The notes under the pieces: model-generated
Told to the model about the DNA's origin: nothing
Databases searched by the model: none
What the model saw: only the letters and a program-made list of their open reading frames with translations
Program-made: the position numbers and the translations under genes
Shown here: one piece after another, positions 9,450 to 18,740 of the stretch
How positions within the stretch are numbered: the stretch's first letter is position 1
Layout of the letters: the number at the start of each line of letters is the position of its first letter
Origin: Enterococcus_D entomosocium
GTDB lineage: Bacteria; Bacillota; Bacilli; Lactobacillales; Enterococcaceae
Assembly: GCF_030441895.1 (NCBI RefSeq)
Contig: NZ_JARJAS010000007.1
Strand: one strand, 5' to 3'
DNA: 64,000 nucleotides

Positions 9450-10173
9450 AAAGAAAGCAATTGTATTAATCGTTGAAGGACCTACAGACCAAGTGGTAAT
9501 GGAACCTCTAAATAACCTAATAGATAACCATAGATTCAAGATTAAAGTAATCGGTGGTGATTCATATAGTTCTGTGATTAATCGAAATACTCCTTCTAAA
9601 AATATCGTTGGTGATATAATGAAATCAGTAATGCAAGAAACAAAGTTTAAACCACAAGATATCCATCTTGTCTTGCAGCTAGTTGATACTGATGGTGCTT
9701 TTCTTACTGAAGATACTTTCGTGACTGATAACACATCAACTCCTTTCAAAGGAAAAAGTTATTGTTATGATTTAGAAAAAAGAGAAGTGCAGCTTAATAG
9801 TGATGAGGCTAAAAGTGCTTTGATTGGCCATTGGCAGCAAAAGGGTCAACACTTACAGGCTCTTTGTAAAGGAGTTCAGTACTCTAAATTAAATATCCCA
9901 TATTTTTTGTTTTTTAATTCTCTAAATTTAGAACATGTAACAGGAAACCATGTTTTAGAAGATTCCGAGAAGGATATAGCAGCTTTAGAATTTATAGAGG
10001 AAATTGGATGTGATACGGATAAATTGATAGAATTTTTTCAATCCAAATGTCCTTATACAAGTTATGAACAGTCTTGGCAAGAAATTATGATTGATGAGAA
10101 TTGGCACGAATCAAAATCCAATGTCCCCTTTTTAATTGAAAAAATTATTGAAACTGAGCAACTTGAAAATTAA
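9442..10173 (+). CDS. Toprim-like partner of the AAA ATPase, putative nuclease effector
   Basis: A 243-residue protein whose N-terminus, VLIVEGPTDQVVMEPL, matches Toprim motif 1 (conserved Glu, then Asp). LVDTDGAF near residue 80 supplies a DxD-like motif 2. These residues coordinate metal in Toprim nucleases. The rest is unrecognised. It starts with TTG inside the end of the ATPase gene (8-bp overlap), which implies coupled translation. AriB (PARIS) and RloB/AbiLii are the nearest concepts, but the sequence is not clearly either. Nuclease activity is inference. The operon ends in a strong terminator at 10276. Confidence 0.75.
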   Translation: MAKKKAIVLIVEGPTDQVVMEPLNNLIDNHRFKIKVIGGDSYSSVINRNTPSKNIVGDIMKSVMQETKFKPQDIHLVLQLVDTDGAFLTEDTFVTDNTSTPFKGKSYCYDLEKREVQLNSDEAKSALIGHWQQKGQHLQALCKGVQYSKLNIPYFLFFNSLNLEHVTGNHVLEDSEKDIAALEFIEEIGCDTDKLIEFFQSKCPYTSYEQSWQEIMIDENWHESKSNVPFLIEKIIETEQLEN

Positions 10174-10275
10174 AGTTAGAAACGCAAGAGTTGTGAATTT
10201 ATCAAAACCTTAGTCAGAGATTATGGCGCGATTAATTACAATCTCAAAAACAAGTGTACTCGAAGATGACAATCC

Positions 10276-10324
10276 AATAAAAAGAAGTATGGGAAAAAGT
10301 GTCTTTCACATACTTCTTTTTATT
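10276..10324 (+). terminator. Terminator of the ATPase-Toprim operon
   Basis: Perfect 16-bp arms AATAAAAAGAAGTATG and CATACTTCTTTTTATT enclose a 17-nt loop. Confidence 0.75.
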
Positions 10325-11020
10325 AAATGACGTGACAAATATCCTTATACGAGAATCTGGATTCTGATTCTTAGTTGGATTCCTTTAAAAGTTAATGAGA
10401 ATGAGTAAATTATTATTTTGATATGATTCACATTATTCTTGATTTGTTACAATAATCCTCTAGCATTCACTTTTGATTCCTGTAGATGAATATTTTATTC
10501 ATTACAAAATTATCACTCCCTTTTTCTGTCACATCGATTCGAATTAGTAACAAATTAGGCATCGGATTTTCTTCATGAATATGATATTATGTTTTTATAA
10601 ATTTCATAACTATTCTGGATAACTAAGTAATAACTTCCCAGAATTCTAAAAAAAATTTGTTAAAGTTCAGGTATTCTTTACTGGATCATAAATACAAGTC
10701 TTCCCATTTATAGTAGTTACTTATAAATTACACAACATAAATTCTTGAAGTGATTCTTTTTTCATTTGTGACAATTACATTCTCCTATTAAATAGGTACA
10801 AAATGGTATCACAATTTGCAATGTTAGTTGCACATAATGGATGCTATTTTTTCATGTTACAGCTCTTCAGCATCTACTTCAGATATCTGATAACAAAATA
10901 GGCTTTTTGAACGTCTAATAATCTAAAATAACGAAGAACCCCAAAATTCATATCTATCACTTGATTGGAATGAAATTCTTTAACAATTTCCCACACTTAC
11001 CAATTAAATAACTATATTTT
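10325..11020. other. AT-rich gene-free stretch
   Basis: About 700 bp with stops in all frames and no recognisable RNA or repeat. Nothing supported apart from the end of the defence operon transcript. Confidence 0.4.
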
Positions 11021-11791
11021 TTAATCTAAATTTCGCGGATGATCAATATGTTCTGGGTTCAACATTATTCGATAAATTTTATCTGCCACCCAATCATTAT
11101 TCATCTCTTCCAGATTTTTTCCAGAAAATCCTCCATGTGCATAGTATTCATTATACAAACGTGAATGATTATTATACTGAGGCTCTTCTATAGATTTTCC
11201 TGAACCATTTATTCCAACTTCATAATATTCATTTTTAAACTCATGCTCAAAATTCATATATGATACATTGTAGTATCTACTAAAGGTAAGAAAATCCATC
11301 GATGCATCGATATCATTCACTTCAAATAAGTGATTAATTTTTGACTTCACTTCGATAGAATCAAATTTTTTTGGAAATAATAACTTTAGCTCATTTATCT
11401 GGTCTGGATTATAATATCTTATCGATTGTTCAATATAAAGTGGTTTTCCATTATAAGAACCTTGGCCCGTAAGAATCTCAAACATAGAAAAATTAACATT
11501 ATTCATTTCTCCTTTTGTTCTATTCAATGTATAGATTAAACTATTATCGTTTTCTTCAACATCAAATGTAAACGCGGGATAGGAATTCAATCTTGTTAGT
11601 TCTAATTCTTCTTTTTTTAAAGCATTCTGTTCTTCTTGAAGCAAACGATTGTTGTCAGAAATTTTCAATTGAACATTGTTTGCTGAATACGAAATAATAA
11701 CTGATCCTAAAATAGACAGTGTAATTGGTAACATATCCATGATAAATTTCTTTTTTTCTCTATTTGTCAAATCTGCTTTTTTCTCTCGCAC
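11021..11791 (-). CDS. Membrane-anchored protein of unknown function
   Basis: A 256-residue protein with one N-terminal membrane helix (LPITLSILGSVIISYSA, residues 21-37) followed by a charged helical stretch (NRLLQEEQNALKKEELELTRL) and a mixed domain rich in Asn and aromatic residues. No motif is recognised. The proposed start is GTG with a weak ribosome binding site, so the true start could be internal (for example the Met before DMLPITL). It stands alone between two long AT-rich gaps beside the ATPase-Toprim pair. It could be accessory defence cargo, but nothing in the protein shows that. Confidence 0.6.
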   Translation of the reverse strand: MREKKADLTNREKKKFIMDMLPITLSILGSVIISYSANNVQLKISDNNRLLQEEQNALKKEELELTRLNSYPAFTFDVEENDNSLIYTLNRTKGEMNNVNFSMFEILTGQGSYNGKPLYIEQSIRYYNPDQINELKLLFPKKFDSIEVKSKINHLFEVNDIDASMDFLTFSRYYNVSYMNFEHEFKNEYYEVGINGSGKSIEEPQYNNHSRLYNEYYAHGGFSGKNLEEMNNDWVADKIYRIMLNPEHIDHPRNLD

Positions 11792-13069
11792 TTTTTTATT
11801 ATATCTTCTGTAATTATTAATCGAACTTTTCTCCTTTCTTACTCCTCAATCTCAATCAGTCTAAAATAACAGAATATTACCTACTTGATACCTACTAATT
11901 AAATACTTAATACTAGCCTTATTCATTTTCAAATAAATCATCTAATGGAAGTTATCCTGAGTTCTCAACTGATATAAGTAAAGAGCATATATAATTTCTA
12001 TTCTGAATATGCTGGTACTGATTTTAAGCTAAATTTTTCAAGATAAACAATTGTGTATTGGTGAGCAATGATACTCATCACTTTTTCCCTAATGATTAGT
12101 CTCAAAAATAGTATAACCTATTTTCCTCCATCTTTGTAAATACATAATCTATCGATTTCTTTTAGCGGAAACAGAATTAAATTATTAACTGTAATTTTTG
12201 TTTTGAATCAAATTTCTTTTAGCTACTACATTATCAGCTTTCCCCTTTGCATCTAGCCTAAAGTGTTACTAATAAATATTTTAAACCTAAATAAAGCCTA
12301 CTAATACAGTTACTATATCAACGCTCTTAATCGATTCAATAAGTAATTTCTAAATCTTAAATCTTATCGCATAAGTAATGAGATGATAGCATTATAATTT
12401 TCGTATAGGTTTAGTTTGTAGACAGACGACCTCATTGCTTTTTGTATAGCCGTCTCGACGTTCATATCGCCATGATAAACCAAATTAAAAACATCTTTAA
12501 TACCTTAAAATTAAGGATCCAGAATGGTTTGTATGATAAAGAGGAAGTGACAGTATAGTTTAAAGACGGTAGCTATCCATAAAAAAATGAGAATGTGCGT
12601 ATGAGCGTAACTCCATTATCTTAAGAAAGGATAGGCCTTTTGTTTATTTACGAAACAAAAGGCCATTATTCCTTATTATGTTTACAAGTGCGTTAATCAG
12701 TCAAATTGCCAAGTTGCTGAAAAATGTCTAAAAATAGTCGTCACTTTAGCCGAAGACTAATTATTTCTTTTTTGATACATATAGTTAACGCCCATCGTTA
12801 TTTAATCAGTGCTTCATAAGAGTAGTTTTTAACTTAACTTCTCTTTGTATATAGTTTACACCATCAAGCTATTGAAAAACTACATGAACGAACGCAAATT
12901 GGAAAACTACTTTCGCATACATTCATAGACAGTTGGGTAGATTGAAACGGATCGATCCTAAACTATCGAAGCAGTTTGAAACGCCAATAACTGGTAGCAA
13001 TCCAGAAACAAAGCCAGCTATTGCTCTATTTGTTGCACTTGTAATGACTTTTTTATTTTCTCTAAGTAC
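11792..13069. other. AT-rich gene-poor stretch with one hairpin
   Basis: About 1.3 kb without a supported gene. It contains a perfect 12-bp-arm hairpin GGCCTTTTGTTT / AAACAAAAGGCC (12634-12645, 12653-12664), probably a leftover terminator. Short open segments near 12,480-12,560 and 12,840-12,950 look like remnants but match nothing I recognise. It reads like eroded accessory DNA. Confidence 0.4.
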
Positions 13070-13375
13070 TCACAATTCATCTTCTTTATTATTAGAGGTA
13101 TCTTCGTCAATCAATGTTCTAGTTGCTTCCTTAAAATGCACATAGTTCTTCATCAGAATAATTTCTGTTGCTCTAGTTAATTCGTACAATTCTCCGATTG
13201 TGGAATCCAATATGACTTCAATGTCTTCTGCTAATAATTGAGGATCTTTTGTTAATGTGTCTAATAACCGTGTGGTACGAAAATGATGTAATTTTTCCAA
13301 TCCTTGTAAAAACTCTTCCTCTACGGAGGTAAAGAAAGTTAAAAATTCTTCTGGTGTAATGACTTTCTCACTCAT
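13070..13375 (-). CDS. Small acidic helical protein
   Basis: A 101-residue, soluble, helix-rich, acidic protein (begins MSEKVITPEEFLTFFTSVEEEFL). There is no signal peptide or recognised motif. It lies 16 bp after the end of the Mga-like frame and has AAAGGTGA upstream, so it was probably cotranscribed with that regulator. No function can be given. Confidence 0.55.
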   Translation of the reverse strand: MSEKVITPEEFLTFFTSVEEEFLQGLEKLHHFRTTRLLDTLTKDPQLLAEDIEVILDSTIGELYELTRATEIILMKNYVHFKEATRTLIDEDTSNNKEDEL

Positions 13376-13391
13376 ACTAATTCTTCACCTT

Positions 13392-14770
13392 TCATTGTAA
13401 CGATTTCAATTGATTAATAATTGTTATACAAAGCGTCTCGATTTCTTTTTCTGTCGGGTAAGTGGTTATCTGGTAACTTTTGTTCTTCTGTATTCCGAGA
13501 GGGATTGCATGATTCGTAATCGTTATTACGTGTAAAAGACGCAAGTCTATTAATTCTCCGCTATACCAAGACTGTACAACTCGAATATCTGAAGAATGTC
13601 GAAAAAATGTGGCCACTTTTTCTTGAATCCATTCTTGAAGGATTACCGTTCCTTCTAATTGCCAATCGAATAAAATTGCTTTAGATTCTTCACACTGTTG
13701 TTCTTGAATCCTAAAACATCTGTTCACAAACTCTTCACCAGTAAAAGATAATACTTTCTCTTGAGGATAACTTGCAATATGTTCAGTTTTAGAATCATCA
13801 GCAGACTCAAAAAATGATTCATACAAGAAAGTATAACCCAATGCACCTATCATTGACAGTGAGTCAGAGCCAAATGCTTGCTTCCCATATGCAAGTAGCT
13901 CATTCTTCCAAGGATCAGAAATAAATTGCTTGGCAAATTGTTCTTGCGATTGTATTTTTTCTTGCAAGACTTCTTTTATGCTCACTAAAAATAAAAAACT
14001 ACTCTCTTGTGTTGGAAGCTGATACGGTTTTTTCAACCACAGCATCTGAGAGAGTTGTTCATACTGATCCGTCCATCCACTCTTTTTCCGGCAACCCACT
14101 TCTCTAAGCGCAAGCGTTGCTTCACTACTCCTTGCCATGAAAAAAACACCCGAAAATCAATCGGCCAATCACTAGAAATCAATCGGCTGTCACCCATTTG
14201 AGCATAGATTGTTTGGCGAGTTGCTTCCATCCAAGAAGGGTAGCTATCTAACGTGAAATACAATTGATAACAGAAAGTTCGAAAACTTTGTTCTGGACCG
14301 ACAAGACGTAAATCCTGCGAATCTACTTGTAGTGAAAAAGGCTGCAGTATTTGGTTTAACTTCTTTCTTTGGTGATAAAAGGTTGCGGGTGACACCTGTA
14401 AATAAGCTTCCCACTCTCTACGTGTTCTTAGGCCTCCAAGAAATAATTGATGAAGGATACGTAACAGGGGTTCTTGTTCTAATAAATCTTGTTTTTTTCC
14501 GTAAAATCGTAACGGGTTCCTAAGTTCCAATACCAGATCAAAGTATTCTTTTATCAATCGAATACTTTGATCGAAATATTTTCTAAGTAATTCTAAGTCT
14601 TTCTCTAAAATCCTCTGAGAAACTGTATGTTGTTTCCCAAAAAGAGAGAATGAAATAGATCCGTAGTTCTCTAGTGTGTAAAGTAAAGAAAACCAACGAA
14701 TCCGCTGCGATTCCCATAATAAATCAGCTACTACCAATTTATCTGAGTTTACAAACATATTCATATACAC
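13392..14770 (-). pseudogene. Mga-like transcriptional regulator, frameshifted
   Basis: Two abutting frames together give a protein of about 458 residues, the size of Mga/AtxA-type regulators. The 5' part has an N-terminal HTH-like region (HTVSQRILEKDLELLRKYF) and a second one (LQVSPATFYHQRKKLNQIL). The 3' part continues as SGWTDQYEQLSQMLWLKKP and ends near 13392. The frames join at an A5 run (complement of 14083-14087). One extra A would restore a single reading frame, from WVAGKK into SGWTDQYEQ. The upstream frame otherwise stops after about 25 foreign residues. This could be a real 1-bp loss, a sequencing error or slippage. The layout resembles the intact Mga protein at 44584-46074. It may have regulated nearby genes. 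Confidence 0.75.
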
Positions 14771-15761
14771 GACACCCTTTGTTACAAAACTTAAACTTTA
14801 TTTCCTGACCCATCTCTTTGCTTTCGACTTTTTTTCCTGAGTGGTTGAAAACTAGTTGTGTTTCGCCTTCAGGATATGGTTTCACCAAGGTACGAGCGTA
14901 ATAATTTAATCCAATAAAGTCTACGGTATTTTCTTTCATAATTTTCAATTCTTCAGTTTTCATAAAGCTGATTTCATAATCCTGTGCTAATTTTGCTACT
15001 AGATCAATGGGAAACTCACCTAAAGCAGCAATATCTAAAATCCAATTATTACAATAATTATCGGCATAGCGCATAGCAATCCGAGTTTCAATCGTATCAT
15101 CTACACCATTTACTGGAGTATAGCTATGAACAATACCTATCTGCCCTTGATAATTGCCAGCTCTGAAAGCTCGCACACCTAAAGCACTTGCTAACATTAC
15201 ATTGTAAGCACCAATCATCGTCTTCTGAACATCTTGGAATCCCGGAGGATAATTACCGATGAAATACCCGTTGACAATAAACCATTTCGGTTCATTAAAC
15301 GTTGTCCAGTTTTGAACCTTCTCACCAAAATGCTCAAAACATACTTTTGCTAAATGTTCAAAAGCGTAGGCAACTTGAGGATTCACCCACCCTCCTTCAT
15401 CTTCCCAATATTGCGGAAGATCCCAATGATAGATCGTTACGAAAGGTTCAATATCATATTTATGACAAGCATCTAGCAAACGGTGATAAAACTTGATTCC
15501 TTTTTCATTAATATCACCTTCTTTATTTTTAATGATTCGCGGCCATGAAAGAGAAAAACGATAGGAATCCTGCCCACCTTCCTTCATCATCCGAATATCT
15601 TCTTCGAAACGATGGTAATGATCACTAGCAACATCGCCATTTTCCAAATCGTTCTCATGTAAATAGCGATCCCACATTGATTCTGCTTTATCATCTACAT
15701 TCCAAGCACCTTCACATTGATACGAAGCTGTAGCGCTACCCCATAAAAATTTCTCGTCCAT
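14739..15761 (-). pseudogene. 6-phospho-beta-glucosidase (GH1), C-terminally truncated
   Basis: It begins like a normal GH1 enzyme: FLWGSATASYQCEG, SFRFSLSW-type SYRFSLSWPRI, and TFNEP carrying the acid/base Glu, then FIGLNYYAR. Homology stops after SKEMG at about residue 315, and the last 20 or so residues read into the leader and start of the Mga-like gene. GH1 enzymes have about 470 residues and their nucleophile Glu in a TENG motif, which is absent here. The protein should therefore be inactive. The start at 15761 is chosen because GGAG lies at good spacing and it overlaps the IIA stop as TAATG. A deletion has fused the operon to the regulator. Confidence 0.85.
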
Positions 15762-16090
15762 TAAATTGTCTCCTTCCATTTATATAATTCACCAAACTCA
15801 CCGATCATATCAACCGCGATTGCTGTCGATGTTAAATGCCCTTCAGCGTGAACAAGCAATAAGCCAATGTCATCCATACGCTCTTCCGCGGAAAGCTTGC
15901 GTAGCATCTCTGCATGAGCTTTATGCGCTAACTTGATTTCATCCTTTGCCGATTGATATTTTTCTTCAAAGGTATGGAAATTTCCTGTTTTTACCGCTTG
16001 CAGGGCTTCATATGAATCACTTTTTGCATTGCCAGCGTGTAAAATTATCTTCATCGATTCCATTTCGGTTCCAATTTTTCCTTCTCGCAA
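15761..16090 (-). CDS. PTS lactose/cellobiose-family EIIA
   Basis: A 109-residue protein with the all-helical IIA(Lac/Cel) pattern. AGNAKSDSYEALQAVKTGNF forms the first helices, and LLLVHAEGHLTSTA carries the phospho-accepting His. It passes phosphate from HPr to a cognate IIB, but neither IIB nor IIC is present nearby, so it would have to serve another cellobiose-type PTS or is a remnant. It starts with TTG, six bases from GGGAGGGAG. The downstream GH1 gene is truncated, so this looks like the residue of a beta-glucoside operon. Confidence 0.87.
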   Translation of the reverse strand: MREGKIGTEMESMKIILHAGNAKSDSYEALQAVKTGNFHTFEEKYQSAKDEIKLAHKAHAEMLRKLSAEERMDDIGLLLVHAEGHLTSTAIAVDMIGEFGELYKWKETI

Positions 16091-16249
16091 ATAAACTCCC
16101 TCCCCTTTATCTATATATCGATTATAAAACGCTTCCTAAATTTATTAAATTTTTTATTTTCCACAACAAAGTGGAAATTTAGGATCCCTAATTTATGGAA
16201 CTGATGGATATATCAACTCCAAAAATTAAATAGTCAAATTAAAAAAAAA

Positions 16250-16330
16250 AAATCTGAGCCAGAATGCTATTCATTCTGACCCAGATTTGATTTTGTACGA
16301 CTCATCAGTCCTTGTTGACAAAGAGTCGAA
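16250..16330. repeat. Dispersed palindromic repeat, copy 2
   Basis: Arms AAATCTGAGCCAGAATG (16250-16266) and CATTCTGACCCAGATTT (16272-16288) match the copy at 2362-2402 almost base for base. The right flank again carries CATCAGTCC and a TTGACAAAGAG-like stretch. It lies just past the 3' end of the broken toxin gene and could serve as its terminator. Confidence 0.7.
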
Positions 16331-16343
16331 ATAGTTTAGCATA

Positions 16344-16609
16344 TTATATCCCACGTTCATAGTGTGACCAAACAGAGAGAATCGTGATCGTTTTACTCTC
16401 TTCTTCCACGCTGTAACCAACCTGTGTTTGATATTGAGACGTCTTGAACAGTAAGGTAATCCTGGTAATTTTTCGTAAGGCGGCGGTGTTTGAAAAGGAT
16501 TTTCCTTAATGACTTTGATCAGTTCATCAAACTTACTAGTTAGATTGATACTCTTCAATTTAGACAAATCTTTGCGAGCATTCTTTTTGATCTTTACATT
16601 CTATCCCAA
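16344..16609 (-). pseudogene. Broken YoeB/Txe-family toxin
   Basis: The sequence reads as a YoeB-type mRNA interferase: KIKKNARKDLSKLK, then ENPFQTPPPYEKLPG, then SRRLNIKHRLV, and after a one-base shift near 16416 continues YSVEEESKTITILSVWSHYE, which restores the catalytic C-terminus (SHYE). There are two lesions. A TAG replaces what is probably TGG (16601-16603) right after a TTG start, and a base is lost in the RLV-Y join. Toxin activity is therefore unlikely. The gene follows and overlaps the intact antitoxin, as in normal yefM-yoeB operons. Confidence 0.75.
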
Positions 16610-16845
16610 TCAATTTCACCTAAGTCTTCACTTTCTTCATTCTCAAAGTGTTTGATCCGATCAAGTACACCCACATTTTGTAAGTTGAGCGTTTCTTGTA
16701 AGGAGTTCCAATCGCTCTTACTAATCATGATGACGCTTTCTTCCTCTTTTTTACTCGCAATTTCTACAGGTTGACTGTCAGCCACAACATGCTTAATGAT
16801 TCCATAAAGGTTTTTTCTTGCATTCGTTGGTGTAATTACTTCCAT
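16594..16845 (-). CDS. YefM/Phd-family antitoxin
   Basis: An 83-residue protein with the Phd/YefM N-terminal DNA-binding fold: ITPTNARKNLYGIIKHV, then EIASKKEEESVIMISKSDW. An acidic C-terminal tail (EESEDLGEIDWDRM) normally wraps the toxin. It has GGAGGAG upstream of the ATG and is complete. It would bind YoeB-type toxin and repress its own promoter. Because the linked toxin is broken, it may now act as an orphan antitoxin or only as a repressor. Confidence 0.9.
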   Translation of the reverse strand: MEVITPTNARKNLYGIIKHVVADSQPVEIASKKEEESVIMISKSDWNSLQETLNLQNVGVLDRIKHFENEESEDLGEIDWDRM

Positions 16846-17236
16846 GTTTTCTCCTCCTTCTATTTAAAAATCTTAAGCATATTATAACGTACGTAAATAA
16901 AGAGGAAGAATATATTTAATTTTTCTTACAAGTCTTCAAGTCTTTTAGTAATCGTTTTTTGTGCCGTAATTTGTGGTTTCGATTGCTCAAATTGGTTACT
17001 GTTTGCCGTCCTATTTACCAAATGGGCGGTTTCTTGTATTGATTCTTGGTCTTTAACAGCTGCCATAGTCATTTTGTCTTCAGCGGCTTGCTTTTTGATC
17101 CGTTTATTAATCGAAGAATGCAACAAGAAAAGAAATTGCCAATCACTGTTTTGCTTCTAGTATGACTGTCCTTTGTGTCCTGCACAGTAATAAGACTAAA
17201 TGTATTGAAAAGGAGTAAAAACATTTTGATGCTACT
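16846..17236. other. Intergenic stretch with no supported gene
   Basis: It carries the antitoxin leader on the left. A 66-codon leftward open frame (16926-17126) begins with TTG without a ribosome binding site and is not accepted. Otherwise nothing is seen. Confidence 0.35.
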
Positions 17237-17725
17237 TCATTTATTCTTTTGCTCAATCACTACTTCATCTTCATTTATCGGTTCTTCGAATCCTGAAAAA
17301 AACCGTTGAAGGATTTCTTCTGTAATAGGAAAAGCGGAATTTGCAGTCTGGACTTTATTTCTGATCGCTAATCGTTTTCGTAAAGTATCATAATCAGCTT
17401 TTAGATAGATTACTTTAATCGTCACATCATATGCTGCCAGTAGTTCTCTATAAGCGTCTCGGTGACTTTTAGCCCAAAAACTAGAATCGACAACTACGTT
17501 TTTTCCTTCTTGAACAGCCCTTACTGTAAGCTCTTTCAATTTAACTGAAGATAATGACGAAACTTTTGCATATTTTTCCGAAGGGTAATCAACACCATAA
17601 ACGCCATAGTCTTCCCAAATTAATTCATCTATTGCTAATCTTACATAACCTTCTTGCTCTTTTTGTTTTGAGTAAGTGGTTTTGCCTGCACCACTAACGC
17701 CACACATCAAAAGTACCTCAACCAT
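17237..17725 (-). CDS. P-loop kinase-like ATPase
   Basis: About 162 residues. The Walker A motif GVSGAGKTTYS sits near the N-terminus. LAIDELIWEDYGVYG follows, then NVVVDSSFWAKSHRDAYRELL (Walker B/DxxF-like) and a lid with LRKRLAIRN. This is the AAA_33 family of small nucleotide/polynucleotide-type kinases, related in shape to zeta toxins and to T4 Pnk. The substrate is unknown. The start at 17725 has GGAGGAG four bases upstream; longer upstream starts lack one. No partner antitoxin is adjacent. Confidence 0.8.
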   Translation of the reverse strand: MVEVLLMCGVSGAGKTTYSKQKEQEGYVRLAIDELIWEDYGVYGVDYPSEKYAKVSSLSSVKLKELTVRAVQEGKNVVVDSSFWAKSHRDAYRELLAAYDVTIKVIYLKADYDTLRKRLAIRNKVQTANSAFPITEEILQRFFSGFEEPINEDEVVIEQKNK

Positions 17726-18263
17726 TATTCTCCTCCTACCTTTTCTGATCAATAAACAAAGAGAACGAAAAAACCTTATTTGTAATCAACGCTCGTGTTT
17801 TAGACCACTGTTCGCCACCCACATCTGATGATACAATGATAACATTGTTTTTATGAACAACAAGCAGATTGGGAAACAATCGCAAGAAAAATAGTAAGTA
17901 AAACCATATATTAGAGAATAGAAGCGTTAGCCACTTAAGCTAACGGATAAATCAAATTTTTGTCCATTTCCACTCTACTATAAAAAAATTATTTTCTACA
18001 AAAAATAGGAACGAAAGCCAAAATACGAAAGAAACATCATGGCTAAAACTTATGTATGTAATGGTATCTTTATTTCTATTATTCCAATTTTAAAATAAAA
18101 TAAGCCACCACTCCAAACTATGATAGAAAAACAAGAATAGACTCTTGAATAGAACTTGAATGCAAAACTACCTCCAAAATAAACGCAAGAGTCTATCTGT
18201 ATAGATAAAGATCTTTATGCGCAAGTTCTTTTGCACCAATAAAGATCCTTAGAATCAAACAAA
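17726..18263. other. Intergenic region with two hairpins
   Basis: There is no supported gene. A hairpin with 11-bp arms (ATAGACTCTTG at 18137, complement at 18186) and another with GATCTTTAT/ATAAAGATC (18210-18247) lie downstream of the leftward DUF4430 gene. Both are candidate terminators. Confidence 0.45.
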
Positions 18264-18653
18264 TCAGAATGTTTTCAAATCAAATGTGATAGTGTCATTG
18301 TTCTTTAAAATCAACGCTTGTGCCCCTTTATCGGTCATTTCGTCATTGACGGTATAGACCCAAAATAGATTGGCTTTTTGATCTTGGCTGATGCCGTTGA
18401 TCGAGGTGATAAAGCCATCTTTTTCTTTGATCGCAAAGTTTTCTTTCATTACTTCCAGCAGCGACTCATTTTCTCGGAACGTTACTTCTTTTGAGGTCAC
18501 ATCTTCTTGATTTTGGATGACGATCGTAGCTGTTGCTTGTTCTTGCTTCAAGGAACTTTGCTGCGTGCTTTCTGACGTTACACTTGCCTGTTGACATCCT
18601 GTAGCGACGAGTAATGTGCTCACTAGCATAAATACGACAAATACTTTTTTCAT
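18264..18653 (-). CDS. DUF4430 lipoprotein, probable cobalamin-related binding protein
   Basis: A 129-residue lipoprotein. Signal MKKVFVVFMLVSTL ends in lipobox LVATGC, a Ser/Gln-rich linker follows, and then a DUF4430 domain (SLLEVMKENFAIKEKDGFITSINGI, FWVYTVNDE). DUF4430 is related to the C-terminal domain of transcobalamin/intrinsic factor, which binds vitamin B12. Its neighbour encodes a B12-dependent ribonucleotide reductase and the next gene an ECF S component, which supports a role in capturing cobalamin at the membrane. B12 binding itself is inference. Confidence 0.85.
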   Translation of the reverse strand: MKKVFVVFMLVSTLLVATGCQQASVTSESTQQSSLKQEQATATIVIQNQEDVTSKEVTFRENESLLEVMKENFAIKEKDGFITSINGISQDQKANLFWVYTVNDEMTDKGAQALILKNNDTITFDLKTF

Positions 18654-18740
18654 CTATTTCTTCCTCTCCAATAGTCAAAATACTAATCGTTTTTCTATCC
18701 AATATGCGGATAAGAGTTATTTTATCAATCCCGTTTTTTC

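Noticed and set aside
12933..13145. Rightward 70-codon open frame
   Set aside because: It overlaps the better-supported leftward small gene at 13070-13375 and lacks a ribosome binding site.
16926..17126. Leftward 66-codon open frame
   Set aside because: TTG start without a ribosome binding site, no motif, and no conserved neighbour. It may be a gene remnant.
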